NCBI GenBank assembly: GCA_016711325.1
Contig: JADJTH010000009.1
Coordinates: 1 to 64,000, forward strand
DNA: 64,000 bases
Origin: Nigerium sp.
GTDB taxonomy: Bacteria > Actinomycetota > Actinomycetes > Propionibacteriales > Propionibacteriaceae
Direction of reading: 5' to 3'
The translations under genes and the position numbers were made by a program. The notes beneath the pieces were generated by a model. That model was not told the DNA's origin and did not search any database. It saw nothing but the letters and a program-made list of their open reading frames with translations. Positions 11,557 to 20,764 of the stretch are shown here, in pieces. How positions within the stretch are numbered: position 1 is the stretch's first letter; the number at the start of each line of letters is the position of its first letter.

Positions 11557-12738
11557 ATGCGCGATCAGACGCCCGACTGGCTGCCGGCGGCGCGCCCGCT
11601 CGCCGCCATGACCAAGCGGCTCGCCGCGGCGTCCGCTGCGATGACCACCGCCGCCCTCACCGAGATCACCCAGCGGCACCCGTGGTTCTCCGACCTGGAC
11701 GCCGACAACCGCGCATCCGTCACGCTCGTCGTCCGCGCCGGCGTGGACGGGTTCGTGGCCTGGTTCCGCGACGGCGCGGGCGGGGTCGAACAGCCCAACA
11801 TCTTCGCGTCCGCGCCGCGTTCGCTGATGCGGCAACTCGCGCTGCAGCAGACCGTCGACCTCATTCGCACCACGGTCGAGACCGTCGAGCAGCAGATCCG
11901 CACGGTGTTGCCCCGCAACGACCGGCCCGTCCTCACGATGGCCGTGCTGCAGTACAGCCGCGAGATCGCGTTCGATGCCGCCGAGGTCTACGCCCGCGCC
12001 GCGGAGACCCGCGGCGCCTGGGACGCACGCCTGGAGGCACTCGTCATGGACGCGGTGGTCCGCGGCGACGCCGACGAGTCCGTGGTCTCCCGCGCCTCCA
12101 CGCTCGGCTGGCACCACCCGGCGGGGCTGTGCGTCGTGATCGGCGACATGCCGCCCAGCGACGCCGCCCTGCGCGACCTGCGCACCGTCGCGGCACGGAC
12201 CCGGCTCGACGTGCTCGCCGCCGCGCAGGGGCCTCGGCTGGTCGTGCTGATCGGCGGTGACTTCACCGGGGAAGACGAAGCCCTCGAGCTGGTCGCCGAC
12301 ATGGCGGACGCCTTTGGCCCAGGCCCGATCGTGGTCGGCCCGGTCGTCGGGGACCTGGTCGAGGCCGTCGTGAGCGCTCGCGCGGCCACCTCCGGCCGAC
12401 GGGCCGCCGCGGCCTGGGCGGACGCCCCGCGTCCGGTCGCGGCGGGTGCGCTGCTGCCCGAGCGCGCGCTCGCCGGTGACGGGCACGCACGCCGCGAGCT
12501 CGCGCACCAGATATACGGTCCACTGGCCGCGCATTCGGGGGACCTGATTCAGACGCTCGAGGCGTACTGGGCTTCGGGCACCTCGATCGAGGCGACGGCG
12601 CGGCGTTTGTTCATCCACGCCAATACGGTCCGCTACCGGCTGGGCCGGATCGAGGACATCACCGGCTACTCCCCCTCCGACCCGCGCGGCGGCTACGTGC
12701 TGCGGCTCGCCGGAACCCTCGGACGTCTGCTCGACTAG
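11557..12738 (+). CDS. fasR: PucR/CdaR-type regulator, FasR-like
   Basis: The 393-residue regulator has a C-terminal PucR-type helix-turn-helix (about 335-375, SIEATARRLFIHANTVRYRL) and an N-terminal sensory region. In Streptomyces a regulator of this type, FasR, lies immediately upstream of fabD-fabH-acpP-fabF and activates it. The order here is identical and on the same strand. The gap to fabD (103 bp) contains an inverted repeat that may be its binding site. Assignment rests on domain type plus synteny, not on a signature residue. Confidence 0.85.
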   Translation: MRDQTPDWLPAARPLAAMTKRLAAASAAMTTAALTEITQRHPWFSDLDADNRASVTLVVRAGVDGFVAWFRDGAGGVEQPNIFASAPRSLMRQLALQQTVDLIRTTVETVEQQIRTVLPRNDRPVLTMAVLQYSREIAFDAAEVYARAAETRGAWDARLEALVMDAVVRGDADESVVSRASTLGWHHPAGLCVVIGDMPPSDAALRDLRTVAARTRLDVLAAAQGPRLVVLIGGDFTGEDEALELVADMADAFGPGPIVVGPVVGDLVEAVVSARAATSGRRAAAAWADAPRPVAAGALLPERALAGDGHARRELAHQIYGPLAAHSGDLIQTLEAYWASGTSIEATARRLFIHANTVRYRLGRIEDITGYSPSDPRGGYVLRLAGTLGRLLD

Positions 12739-12753
12739 CAACTCGCCTCCGGC

Positions 12754-12775
12754 CTTTTGTAGGACTCTCACAAAG
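12754..12775 (+). promoter_or_regulatory. Inverted repeat upstream of fabD, candidate FasR operator
   Basis: CTTTTGT (12754-12760) and ACAAAG (12770-12775) form an imperfect inverted repeat with a 9-bp spacer. It lies in the fasR-fabD gap about 67-88 bp before the fabD GTG. The position fits an activator site upstream of the fab operon promoter. Binding by the FasR-like protein is inferred. Confidence 0.45.
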
Positions 12776-12841
12776 CCCATCCGCAAACACTGTTGAGCGC
12801 CAAGGCGCGCCCGCCGCCGGCACCCAGCCAAGATTGAAGAC

Positions 12842-13789
12842 GTGCTAGCGATCGTTGCGCCCGGACAGGGCGCCCAGACCCCCGGATTCCTCACCCCTTG
12901 GCTGGAGGACGACCAGTTCGCCTCACGGCTCGCCGAGCTGTCCGAGGTCGTGGGCATCGACCTCGTCCACTACGGCACCGACGCGGACGCCGAGACGATC
13001 CGCGACACCGCGATCGCCCAGCCGCTGCTGGTCGCCGCCGGCCTCCTCGCGGCCGAGGCGCTCACCGGGCCCGGCCTGCCGTTCTCGGGCGCCGACGTGG
13101 CCGCGGGCCACTCGGTGGGCGAGATCACCGCCGCCGCGGGCGTAGGGGTCCTGAGTGCCTCCGATGCGATGGTGTTCGTCCGCGAGCGCGCCCAGGGCAT
13201 GGCCGAGGCCTCAGCCCTGACCCCGACCACCATGGCCGCGGTGCTGCGCGGCGAACCCGCCGAGGTGCTGGCCACCATCGAGGCGGTCGGCGCGACGGCC
13301 GCGAACAACAACGGTTCGGGCCAGGTCGTGGCCGCCGGCACGGTCGAGCAGATCGAGGCGCTCAAGGCCAACCCGCCCGCGAAGGCACGCGTCATCCCGC
13401 TGTCGGTGGCCGGTGCTTTCCACACACACCACATGGAGCCGGGCCGCGTCCGCGTGGCCGCCGCGGCCTCCGGCATGACGGCGCACGACCCCGCCGTCAC
13501 ACTGCTCTCCAACCGCGACGGCCTGGCCGTGGCCTCCGGCACCGAATACGTCGGGCGGCTCGTCGCCCAGGTGACCTCCCCCGTCCGCTGGGATCTGTGC
13601 CTCGCGGCCCTCGCCGACCTCGGCGTCACCGGTCTCCTCGAGCTGCCGCCGGCCGGCACCCTCACGGGCATCGCCAAGCGCAACCTTCCCGGCGTCGAGG
13701 TGTTCAACCTCAACACCCCCGACCAACTCGACGACGCGCGCGAGTTCTGCGCGAAACACACCTCGTCCGCCACTACCCAGGAGGCCTGA
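12842..13789 (+). CDS. fabD: Malonyl-CoA:ACP transacylase
   Basis: FabD (315 residues) loads malonyl groups from CoA onto ACP in the cytoplasm. The nucleophile elbow GHSVGE places the active-site serine at about Ser91; the GQGAQ motif lies at 8-12, and the GAFHTHHM segment supplies the catalytic histidine. The GTG start at 12842 is the first codon compatible with the family N-terminus. It opens the fabD-fabH-acpP-fabF operon, with 1 bp between its stop and fabH. Confidence 0.95.
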   Translation: MLAIVAPGQGAQTPGFLTPWLEDDQFASRLAELSEVVGIDLVHYGTDADAETIRDTAIAQPLLVAAGLLAAEALTGPGLPFSGADVAAGHSVGEITAAAGVGVLSASDAMVFVRERAQGMAEASALTPTTMAAVLRGEPAEVLATIEAVGATAANNNGSGQVVAAGTVEQIEALKANPPAKARVIPLSVAGAFHTHHMEPGRVRVAAAASGMTAHDPAVTLLSNRDGLAVASGTEYVGRLVAQVTSPVRWDLCLAALADLGVTGLLELPPAGTLTGIAKRNLPGVEVFNLNTPDQLDDAREFCAKHTSSATTQEA

Positions 13790-13790
13790 C

Positions 13791-14783
13791 ATGGCTCTCG
13801 TCACCAGCAAAGGCGCACCGTACGCACGCGTGATGGGCCTCGGCGCCGCGGTACCGTCGCGCGTCGTCGACAACGCCGAGATGTGCACCTACATCGATTC
13901 GTCCGACGAGTGGATCCAACAGCGCACCGGCATCGTCGAGCGCCGCTGGGTCAGCGAGGGCGAGACCGTCGAGTCGCTGTCGCTGGACGCCGCCCGCCAG
14001 GCCATCGCCCATGCTGGCCTCACCCCGTCCGACATCGACGCCGTGATCATCTCGACGATCAGCCACCTGGTGCAGACGCCCTCGCTGGCCGCGATCGTCG
14101 CGGCCAAAATCGGCTGCACGGACGCCGCTGCCTTCGACATCGCCGCCGCCTGCGCCGGCTTCTGCTACGGGCTGGCCCAGGCCGAGTCGCTGGTCCGGTC
14201 GGGGGCTGCCACCCACGTGGTCGTCATCGGCGCCGAGACGCTGAGCAAGCTCACCGACCACCACGACCGCTCGACGGCGTTCCTGTTCGCCGACGCCGCA
14301 GGCGCCGCCGTGGTCGGCCCGTCCGAAACCTCCGCCATGAGCCCGGTCGTGTGGGGATCCGACGGCCACCAGGCCGACGTGATCCAGATGACGCGCACCT
14401 GGTCCGAGGCCGTCGACGAAGGGAAGCCCTCGCAGGTCGCCATGGCGGGCCAGCAGGTCTTCCGCTGGGCGACCGGATTCATCGCCGACGCCACGAGCCG
14501 CATCCTGGAGGCGTCCGGGCTCGCCCCCGACGAGCTCGACCTGTTCGTGCCGCATCAGGCCAACAACCGCATCACCGATGCGATGCTGCGTCACCTGAAA
14601 CTCCCCGAGACCGTGACCGTCGCCCGCTCGATCAAGAAGTACGGCAACACCTCGGCGGCGTCGATCCCGCTCGCGCTCGTCGAACTCATCGAGTCGGGCG
14701 AGGCCAAGAGCGGCGACACCTGCCTGATGATCGGCTTCGGCGCCGGGCTCGTGTACGCAGGTCAGGTCATCACCGTTCCCTGA
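13791..14783 (+). CDS. fabH: 3-oxoacyl-ACP synthase III
   Basis: This 330-residue condensing enzyme starts fatty acid chains from acyl-CoA and malonyl-ACP. The Cys-His-Asn triad is visible: Cys121 in AAACAGFCYG, His255 in VPHQANNR, and Asn286 in KKYGNTSAASIP. GGAGG stands 6 bp before the ATG. In actinobacteria this enzyme often accepts branched primers, but the specificity here cannot be read. It is the second gene of the fab operon. Confidence 0.96.
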   Translation: MALVTSKGAPYARVMGLGAAVPSRVVDNAEMCTYIDSSDEWIQQRTGIVERRWVSEGETVESLSLDAARQAIAHAGLTPSDIDAVIISTISHLVQTPSLAAIVAAKIGCTDAAAFDIAAACAGFCYGLAQAESLVRSGAATHVVVIGAETLSKLTDHHDRSTAFLFADAAGAAVVGPSETSAMSPVVWGSDGHQADVIQMTRTWSEAVDEGKPSQVAMAGQQVFRWATGFIADATSRILEASGLAPDELDLFVPHQANNRITDAMLRHLKLPETVTVARSIKKYGNTSAASIPLALVELIESGEAKSGDTCLMIGFGAGLVYAGQVITVP

Positions 14784-14850
14784 CCACCCACAACAACCGG
14801 CCGCACCCGGCCGGGATGGACCACCAGACCAATCCAAGAAGGAGCAAGAA

Positions 14851-15093
14851 ATGGCCACCACCGAAGAGATCCGCACTCAGCTCGCCGACCTTGTCAACGA
14901 CGTCGCCGGCGTGCCGGTCGAGGACGTGCAGCTCGACAAGTCCTTCGTCGACGACCTCGACGTGGACAGCCTCGCGATGGTCGAGATCATCGTCGGCTGC
15001 GAGGACGCCTTCGGCGTCACGATCCCCGACGAGGAGAGCAAGAACCTCAAGACCGTCGGCGACGCCGTCGCCTACATCGAGCAGCACAGCTGA
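14851..15093 (+). CDS. acpP: Acyl carrier protein
   Basis: This 80-residue acidic carrier shuttles fatty acyl intermediates. Ser40 in DLDVDSLAMVE is the 4'-phosphopantetheine attachment site. Length and helix pattern are standard for ACP. AAGGAGCAAGAA precedes the ATG. It lies between fabH (67 bp) and fabF (121 bp), the usual order. The larger spacing to fabF leaves room for separate translation control. Confidence 0.97.
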   Translation: MATTEEIRTQLADLVNDVAGVPVEDVQLDKSFVDDLDVDSLAMVEIIVGCEDAFGVTIPDEESKNLKTVGDAVAYIEQHS

Positions 15094-15170
15094 TCGCGCG
15101 GCGGGCGCTCGGGCCGTTGCTCGGGCGTCCGCTCCACCGCCCCCCTCGTCCGCCCGCGCCGTGCGCGTCA

Positions 15171-15202
15171 ATCCACCACACCGAGTCGATCCACCACACC
15201 GA
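15171..15202 (+). repeat. 14-bp direct repeat ahead of fabF
   Basis: ATCCACCACACCGA occurs at 15171-15184 and again at 15189-15202, an 18-bp period, ending 12 bp before the fabF ATG and just ahead of its ribosome binding region. It could be a protein site or a slippage product; no function is assigned. Confidence 0.55.
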
Positions 15203-15214
15203 AAGAAGTACTCG

Positions 15215-16471
15215 ATGAAGCAAATCGTCATCACCGGCATGGGCGCCACGACGCCCCTGGGCGGCGACCTGTCCAGCACCTGGGCTGCCATGCTCGCCGG
15301 GGAGTCGGGCGTGGTGAGGATCCCCGAGGATTGGGCGGACGAACTCGCCGTCCAGATCGCGGGCTACGTGAAGGTCGACCCGTCCGAGAAGATCGACCGG
15401 GTCAAGGCGCGCCGCCTCGACCGCAACACCCAGCTCGCGCTGATCGCCGCCGAAGAGGCATGGACGGACGCCGGGTTCGGCCTCGGCGCCGACAACCCGG
15501 TGGATCCCGAGCGCCTCGCGGTGTGCCTGGGCTCCGGCATCGGCGGCCTGCACACCCTGCTCGGCAACTGGGACGTCTACAAGGCGCGTGGCCCGCGCCG
15601 CGTCACGCCGTTCACCATTCCCATGCTGATGGCCAACGCCTCCGCCGCGAACGTCGGCCTGCTCGTGAACGCCGCCGCGGCGGTGCACGCACCGGTATCG
15701 GCCTGCGCGTCGTCGAACGAGGCGCTCGCGCTCGCCGTCGACCAGATCCGGCTCGGCCGCGCCGATGTCGTGGTCGCCGGCGGAACCGAGGCCACCATCC
15801 ACCCGCTGCCCATCGCCGCATTCGCGCAGATGCACGCGCTCTCCAAGCGCAACGACGACCCGAAGGCCGCCTCTCGCCCCTGGGACAAGGGACGCGACGG
15901 CTTCGTCCTGTCCGAAGGCTCGGCGCTGCTCGTGCTCGAGACCCTCGAACACGCGCAGGCCCGCGGCGCACGGATCTACGGGACGCTGGCCGGCGCCGGC
16001 ATCTCCGACGACAACCACGACATCGTGCAGCCCGAACCATCGGGTCACGGCCAGTCTCAAGCGATGCTCAAGGCCCTTCGCGAGAGCGGGCTGTCCGCGT
16101 CCGACATCATCCACGTGAACGCGCACGGCACCTCGACGCCGCAGGGCGACATGACCGAGGCCGGCTCGATCCGCCGTGCGCTCGGCTCGGCGGCCGACAA
16201 CGTCATCGTCACGTCGACCAAGTCGATGACCGGTCACCTGCTCGGCGCCGCGGGCGCCCTGGAGACGATCGCGACGGTGCTGGCGCTCAAGGAGCGCGTC
16301 GTGCCGCCGACCATCAACCTGGTCGATCCCGAGGACGGCCTCGACATCGACGTGGCGGCGAACACGCCGCGTCCGCTGCCCGCGGGCGACCTGGCGGCGC
16401 TGAACAACTCGTTCGGCTTCGGTGGCCACAACGTGGCGGTGGCGGTCACGACGGCGAACACCACGTCCTAG
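15215..16471 (+). CDS. fabF: 3-oxoacyl-ACP synthase II
   Basis: This 418-residue elongating condensing enzyme has active-site Cys164 in SACASS, His304 in NAHGTSTP, Lys336 in STKSMTGH and His341. SACASS replaces the commoner TACAT/SG. The ATG at 15215 follows GAAAGAAG and removes a long upstream frame that runs antisense-like through acpP. It closes the fab operon; a 14-bp stem hairpin follows 10 bp after the stop. Confidence 0.95.
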   Translation: MKQIVITGMGATTPLGGDLSSTWAAMLAGESGVVRIPEDWADELAVQIAGYVKVDPSEKIDRVKARRLDRNTQLALIAAEEAWTDAGFGLGADNPVDPERLAVCLGSGIGGLHTLLGNWDVYKARGPRRVTPFTIPMLMANASAANVGLLVNAAAAVHAPVSACASSNEALALAVDQIRLGRADVVVAGGTEATIHPLPIAAFAQMHALSKRNDDPKAASRPWDKGRDGFVLSEGSALLVLETLEHAQARGARIYGTLAGAGISDDNHDIVQPEPSGHGQSQAMLKALRESGLSASDIIHVNAHGTSTPQGDMTEAGSIRRALGSAADNVIVTSTKSMTGHLLGAAGALETIATVLALKERVVPPTINLVDPEDGLDIDVAANTPRPLPAGDLAALNNSFGFGGHNVAVAVTTANTTS

Positions 16472-16480
16472 TCGCACCAC

Positions 16481-16523
16481 GCGTCAGCGTCCGGTTTCCC
16501 CAGCGGGAGCCGGACGCTGACGC
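16481..16523 (+). terminator. Terminator hairpin after fabF
   Basis: GCGTCAGCGTCCGG (16481-16494) is perfectly complementary to 16510-16523, with a 15-nt loop. It starts 10 bp after the fabF stop and ends 31 bp before the stop of the converging kinase gene, so it may serve both strands. Confidence 0.8.
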
Positions 16524-16554
16524 GTTGCGGACGTCGTGAGGCGGTTGCGGACGC

Positions 16555-17379
16555 CTACAGGCGCGGATCGAGCTGCGCGCCCGCGCGGGTGACGTTCTCG
16601 GCGGCAGCCTCCAGCCCCAGGCGGGCTGCCGCGGCATTGCTCGCCCCCCGGGCGAGTGCCCCCACCAGCGTGCCGATCAGCGCGTCGCTTGCGCCGATGG
16701 TGTCGACGACATCGGCGTCCGGGACGATAGGCCCCGGATGCAGGACGCCGTCCCACTCCACACCCTCCTTGCCGCGCAGCACCACCAAGGACACGGGGAC
16801 CGCGCCGGTCGCGCGGAAGGCCTCCAGATCCGCTGCGGGGATGATCAACGGATCGGCCATCGCGATCACGTCGGACGGCAGCACGCTGAACGGGGCCAGG
16901 TTGAGCACGACCCGCACGCCGTAGCGTTTGGCGTACCGCACCGCCTCGGCCACCGTCGCGGCCGGCGTCTCCAATTGGGTGAGCAGAATGTCGTCGCCGC
17001 CGAGGGAGCGGATATTGCGCAACGCGCGGGCATCGACCGCCGCATTGGCGCCCGGCACCACGGCGATGGCGTTGCTGTGGCCGTCGGTGAGCACGATCGC
17101 GTGCCCGGTCGGCGTCCGCGGAACGCGCTCGACCTCCAGCTTGATGCCGCGAGCGTGCAGGCGGTTCAACGAGGCGCGGCCGGCATCGTCGTCACCGACG
17201 GCGCCGACCATCACCACATCGACGCCCTGCGCACGCGCGGCCAGCGCCTGGTTCGCGCCCTTGCCTCCGGCGTGCCGGCCCAGCGAGCGGGCAACGACCT
17301 TCTCGCCGGGCTGTGGATAGACGTCGACGCGGGTTTCGAGATCGACGTTGATCGAACCCAGAACGATGACGCGACCCAT
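16555..17379 (-). CDS. PfkB-family sugar kinase, ribokinase-like
   Basis: The 274-residue protein has the ribokinase fold. The N-terminal GSINVDL and the sugar-binding GGKGANQA motif are both present. The C-terminal anion-hole/catalytic motif reads DTIGASDALIG instead of the usual DTTGAGDAF, with the catalytic Asp kept. This points to a ribokinase or close relative, but the substrate is not certain. The start at 17379 was chosen because GGGAGG lies upstream and the longer frame adds a non-family tail. No sugar transporter is adjacent. Confidence 0.8.
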   Translation of the reverse strand: MGRVIVLGSINVDLETRVDVYPQPGEKVVARSLGRHAGGKGANQALAARAQGVDVVMVGAVGDDDAGRASLNRLHARGIKLEVERVPRTPTGHAIVLTDGHSNAIAVVPGANAAVDARALRNIRSLGGDDILLTQLETPAATVAEAVRYAKRYGVRVVLNLAPFSVLPSDVIAMADPLIIPAADLEAFRATGAVPVSLVVLRGKEGVEWDGVLHPGPIVPDADVVDTIGASDALIGTLVGALARGASNAAAARLGLEAAAENVTRAGAQLDPRL

Positions 17380-17481
17380 GATGCCTGCCTCCCCGTCGGT
17401 GTGTGTTGAAGCCATCACACCACGGAACCGGGTCGTCGCGGGCGGAGTTCGGTCACAACGCGCCGGAGTCGTGCGACGATC

Positions 17482-17979
17482 TCAGCCCACCTTGTGCATC
17501 CAGCGCACGGACTCGCCTTCGGCGGCCTGCCGGAACACGTCGAGTTCGGCGTCCCAGGCCGCGCCCAACAGTTCGTCGAGCGCCGCGCGCAACGCGCGGT
17601 CGTCGCCCCGCGTCGACACCAGCGCATGCCGAATCCGGTCCTCGGGCACGAGCACGTCACCGTGCAGCCCCATCGTCGCGTGGAAGATGCCCAGGCCGGG
17701 GGTGAACGCGTAACGCTCACCTTCCGAGACGGCGGTGGGGTGCTCGGTGACGTCGAACCGGAGCCGCGGCCAGCGTTTGAGCGCGCTCGCGATCGCCGTC
17801 GCCGTTCCCACGCGCCCCCGCCACGTGTGCTCGGCGCGATAGCTCGCCCGCTCGGCCGGCTGCGGCTTCCAGTCGAGGCACACGGGCGCGCCGAAGACCG
17901 CGCCGAGTGCCCATTCGACGTGCGGACACATCGGGGACGGCGCGGACAGAATCTGAACAACCCCCTGGGTTGCCGTCAT
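17482..17979 (-). CDS. DUF3145 family protein
   Basis: This 165-residue protein belongs to the actinobacterial DUF3145 family, with no known function. It is recognised by the N-terminal MCPHVEWALGAVFG, a conserved DWKPQPAE segment and a WDAELDVFRQAAEGE segment near the C-terminus. It contains several Trp and Cys residues but no recognisable catalytic motif. In many actinobacteria this family sits close to the fab genes, as here (about 1 kb away). It is transcribed alone, with 102 bp to the kinase downstream. Confidence 0.8.
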   Translation of the reverse strand: MTATQGVVQILSAPSPMCPHVEWALGAVFGAPVCLDWKPQPAERASYRAEHTWRGRVGTATAIASALKRWPRLRFDVTEHPTAVSEGERYAFTPGLGIFHATMGLHGDVLVPEDRIRHALVSTRGDDRALRAALDELLGAAWDAELDVFRQAAEGESVRWMHKVG

Positions 17980-18083
17980 CGGCGTACTCCCTCCTGGACT
18001 GACGTGCTGCCTTCCCCTGCATCACTTCAGCCCATGGGCTACGCCTGGCGACCATTGTGCCGCACCGGTCAAGGCCGGCGCAT

Positions 18084-19769
18084 TCAGGTCCGCGACGCCT
18101 CCGCGAGCAACTCGGCGGCGTGCGCGCGAGCCACGTCGGTAGCGCCGAGCCCGGCCATCATGCGGGCGAGTTCCTCGACTCGCGCCTCGCCGGACACCTC
18201 ACGGACCCCCGAGGTGGTGACCTGGCCGTCGTCGGTCTTGTGCACGACGTAGTGGCGGTCGGCGAACGCGGCGACCTGGGCCAGGTGGGTGACGACGATC
18301 ACCTGCGCGTGGCGGGCGAGGCGGGACAGCCGGCGTCCGATCTCGAGAGCGACGGCGCCGCCGACGCCGGCGTCCACCTCGTCGAACACGAAGGTGTGCC
18401 CGTCCGCGCCGTCGGCGAGCACCACCTCGAGGGCCAGCCGGACGCGCGACAGTTCGCCGCCCGAGGCCACCTTGGCCAGCGGGGCCGGCGGCGATCCGGG
18501 ATTGGCCGCGAACAGCAGCGAGATCTGGTCCGCACCGTGCGGGCCGAGGCCGGTCAGCGGGCTGACGTCGAACACCAGCCGCGCCTGGGGCATCGCGAGG
18601 GCGGCGAGCTCCGCCTCGACCAGGCGGGCGAACTCTCCGGCGGCGCGATGGCGCGCGGCCGTGATCCGGGCGGCGAGCTCCCCCAGCGCGGACTGCCCCT
18701 GTGCCAGCGCCGACTGGAGGTGCGCGATCCGGTCGTCCGTCCCGGCGAGCCGGCCCGCCTCGGACGCGGCGCGCCCGGCCCAGGCGAGCACCTCGTCGAT
18801 CGTCGCTCCATACTTGCGGGTGAGGCCCTGAAGCGCGGCCAGGCGTGCGGCGATCCACTCCAGCCGGGCCGGGTCGGCGTCCAGGCCAGCGAGGTAGGAC
18901 GCCAGATCGCCGGCGGTGTCCGCGAGCAGGAAGGACGCCTCCTCGACGCGGCGCGCCAACGCACCTGCCGTCGCGTCGGCGTCGGCGATGCCGGAGAGGG
19001 CCTTGCGGGCGGCACCGATCAGGGCGAGCGCCGTGGGTGCCTCGGAATACGCCTCGTCGTCGCCGACCAGGGCCACGAGCGCCTCGCGCGAGGCGAGACG
19101 CAGGTCGTCGACCGCCTGCAGCCGGCGCTGTTCGGCTGCCAGGGCGGCGTCCTCCGCAGGCTGCGGGTCGACCCGCTCGATCTCGCCGAGCCCGAACTCG
19201 AGCAGCGCCAGCTCGCGCGCCCGCTCCTGGGCCGCGGCGTCCAACTCCGCCAGCTCGGACGCCCACGCGCGCTGCTGGGCCCAGCGGTCGCGGTAGTCGG
19301 CGAGGATGTCGGCCAGCGCGGCGCCCGCGCAGGCGTCCAGCACCTCGCGCTGCCGGTCGGCGGCGCCGAGGCGCAATTGCTCGCTCTGGCCGTGGATCGT
19401 GATCCGCTCGCCCACCAGGGCATCCAGGCCCGCGAGGGTGACCTGGACGCCGCCGGCGAACGCCCGCGAGCGCGCGCCGGTCAGGACGCGGGAGAGCAGC
19501 ACCTCGCCGTCCTCGACGCCGCCGCCCACCTCGTCGACCGCGGCCGCGAGTGCGTCGTCGGCGCGCAGCCGACCCTCCACCACCGCGCGCGAGGCTCCGT
19601 GCCTGATCAGGCGCGGATCGGCCTTGCCCGCGGTCAGCAGGCCGAGCCCCGAGACGACCATGGTCTTGCCGGCACCGGTCTCGCCGGTGACCGCCGTGAA
19701 CCCGGGGCCGAACTCGACCGCGGCGTCGCCGATGACGCCCAGATCGGCGATCCGCAGCTCAGTCAGCAT
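18084..19769 (-). CDS. recN: DNA repair protein RecN
   Basis: This 561-residue SMC-like ATPase is used in double-strand break repair. Walker A GETGAGKT lies at about 29-36, a central coiled coil at about 150-370, and the C-terminal Walker B VFDEVDAGVGG is preceded by the signature ASGGELSRVRL. Start 19769 gives the standard MLTELRI opening. It overlaps the 3' end of nadK by 11 bp, and the tlyA-nadK-recN order is conserved in actinobacteria. Confidence 0.95.
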   Translation of the reverse strand: MLTELRIADLGVIGDAAVEFGPGFTAVTGETGAGKTMVVSGLGLLTAGKADPRLIRHGASRAVVEGRLRADDALAAAVDEVGGGVEDGEVLLSRVLTGARSRAFAGGVQVTLAGLDALVGERITIHGQSEQLRLGAADRQREVLDACAGAALADILADYRDRWAQQRAWASELAELDAAAQERARELALLEFGLGEIERVDPQPAEDAALAAEQRRLQAVDDLRLASREALVALVGDDEAYSEAPTALALIGAARKALSGIADADATAGALARRVEEASFLLADTAGDLASYLAGLDADPARLEWIAARLAALQGLTRKYGATIDEVLAWAGRAASEAGRLAGTDDRIAHLQSALAQGQSALGELAARITAARHRAAGEFARLVEAELAALAMPQARLVFDVSPLTGLGPHGADQISLLFAANPGSPPAPLAKVASGGELSRVRLALEVVLADGADGHTFVFDEVDAGVGGAVALEIGRRLSRLARHAQVIVVTHLAQVAAFADRHYVVHKTDDGQVTTSGVREVSGEARVEELARMMAGLGATDVARAHAAELLAEASRT

Positions 19770-20706
19770 TCCTGTCACCCTGGGCGGCAGGTACGGATTC
19801 GCGCTCGGATTGACCTCGCCATCCGTGCACGGGCAGCTCGAACTTGCGCACGAGCCGCTCCACGAACGGCTGTTCGACGGTGCGGGCGAGGCGGAGCCGG
19901 TAGGGGCTGCGGCGCACCGTCAGCTCGTTCAGCGGGGCGACATCGGTGCTGCGGCGCCCGTCGCACCACACCACGCCCGCGGTGTCCGGGTGCGGCAGCA
20001 TCGTGATGGCGACGGTCGATTCCGGGCTGAGCACGAGCGGGCGGGCGAACAGCGCATGCGCGAGCAGCGGGACGACCAGCAGCGCGTCCAGGTCGGGCCA
20101 CATGACCGGCCCTTGCGCCGAGAACGCGTAGGCGGTCGAACCGGTGGGCGTGGCGACCAGGACGCCGTCGGTGCCCCAGCGCGAGAGCGGCCGTCCGTCG
20201 ACGTCGACCAGGACGTCGATCATCTGCTTGCGGGACGCCTTCTCGAGCGAGACCTCGTTGATGGCGAAGCTCGACCAGACCACGTCCCCGCCGGGACGGT
20301 CGCGCAGCTCCACGTCGAGGCAGATCCGGTCTTCGACCCGGTAGTCGCGGGCCAGGACGCAGCGAATCAGCGTCGACACCTCGCTGGGCTCGAGCTCGGC
20401 GAGGAAGCCGACGTGGCCCAGGTTGACGCCGAGCATCGGGTAGCCCAGCGGCACCGCCCATTCGGCGGCGCGCAGGATCGTGCCGTCGCCTCCGAAGACG
20501 ACCACAAGTTCGACGTCGACGCCCGGCGACTCGTCGAAGCCGCGGAAGTCGACCTTCGGCGTCCGGCCCGCCAGCACGTCGTAGGAGGTGCCACGCGCCC
20601 AGAACACGATGTCGTGGCCGACCATCGCCTGGAGAAAGTGAAGGGCCGCATCGACAGCCTCGTCGCGGTGCGGATGGACCCACAGCGCGATGTGTCGTTG
20701 CGTCAT
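19759..20706 (-). CDS. nadK: NAD kinase
   Basis: The 315-residue enzyme phosphorylates NAD to NADP. The family motif GGDGT is at about 72-76, followed by NLGHVGFL and the later TPTGSTAYAFSAQGP. It lies between tlyA and recN on the minus strand, overlapping recN slightly, as is typical. The C-terminal 30 residues are charged and extend a little beyond the core fold. Confidence 0.95.
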   Translation of the reverse strand: MTQRHIALWVHPHRDEAVDAALHFLQAMVGHDIVFWARGTSYDVLAGRTPKVDFRGFDESPGVDVELVVVFGGDGTILRAAEWAVPLGYPMLGVNLGHVGFLAELEPSEVSTLIRCVLARDYRVEDRICLDVELRDRPGGDVVWSSFAINEVSLEKASRKQMIDVLVDVDGRPLSRWGTDGVLVATPTGSTAYAFSAQGPVMWPDLDALLVVPLLAHALFARPLVLSPESTVAITMLPHPDTAGVVWCDGRRSTDVAPLNELTVRRSPYRLRLARTVEQPFVERLVRKFELPVHGWRGQSERESVPAAQGDRNAD

Positions 20707-20764
20707 GGCGCCAGCCTAACTCGGATCCTCGGCGACCCGGTGCCGTGATCAGCGCACCGCTGCG

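Noticed and set aside
13883..16471. An 862-residue fabF with a long Arg/His-rich N-terminus
   Set aside because: The extension is out-of-frame fabH and acpP sequence; the FabF domain begins at the ATG at 15,215.
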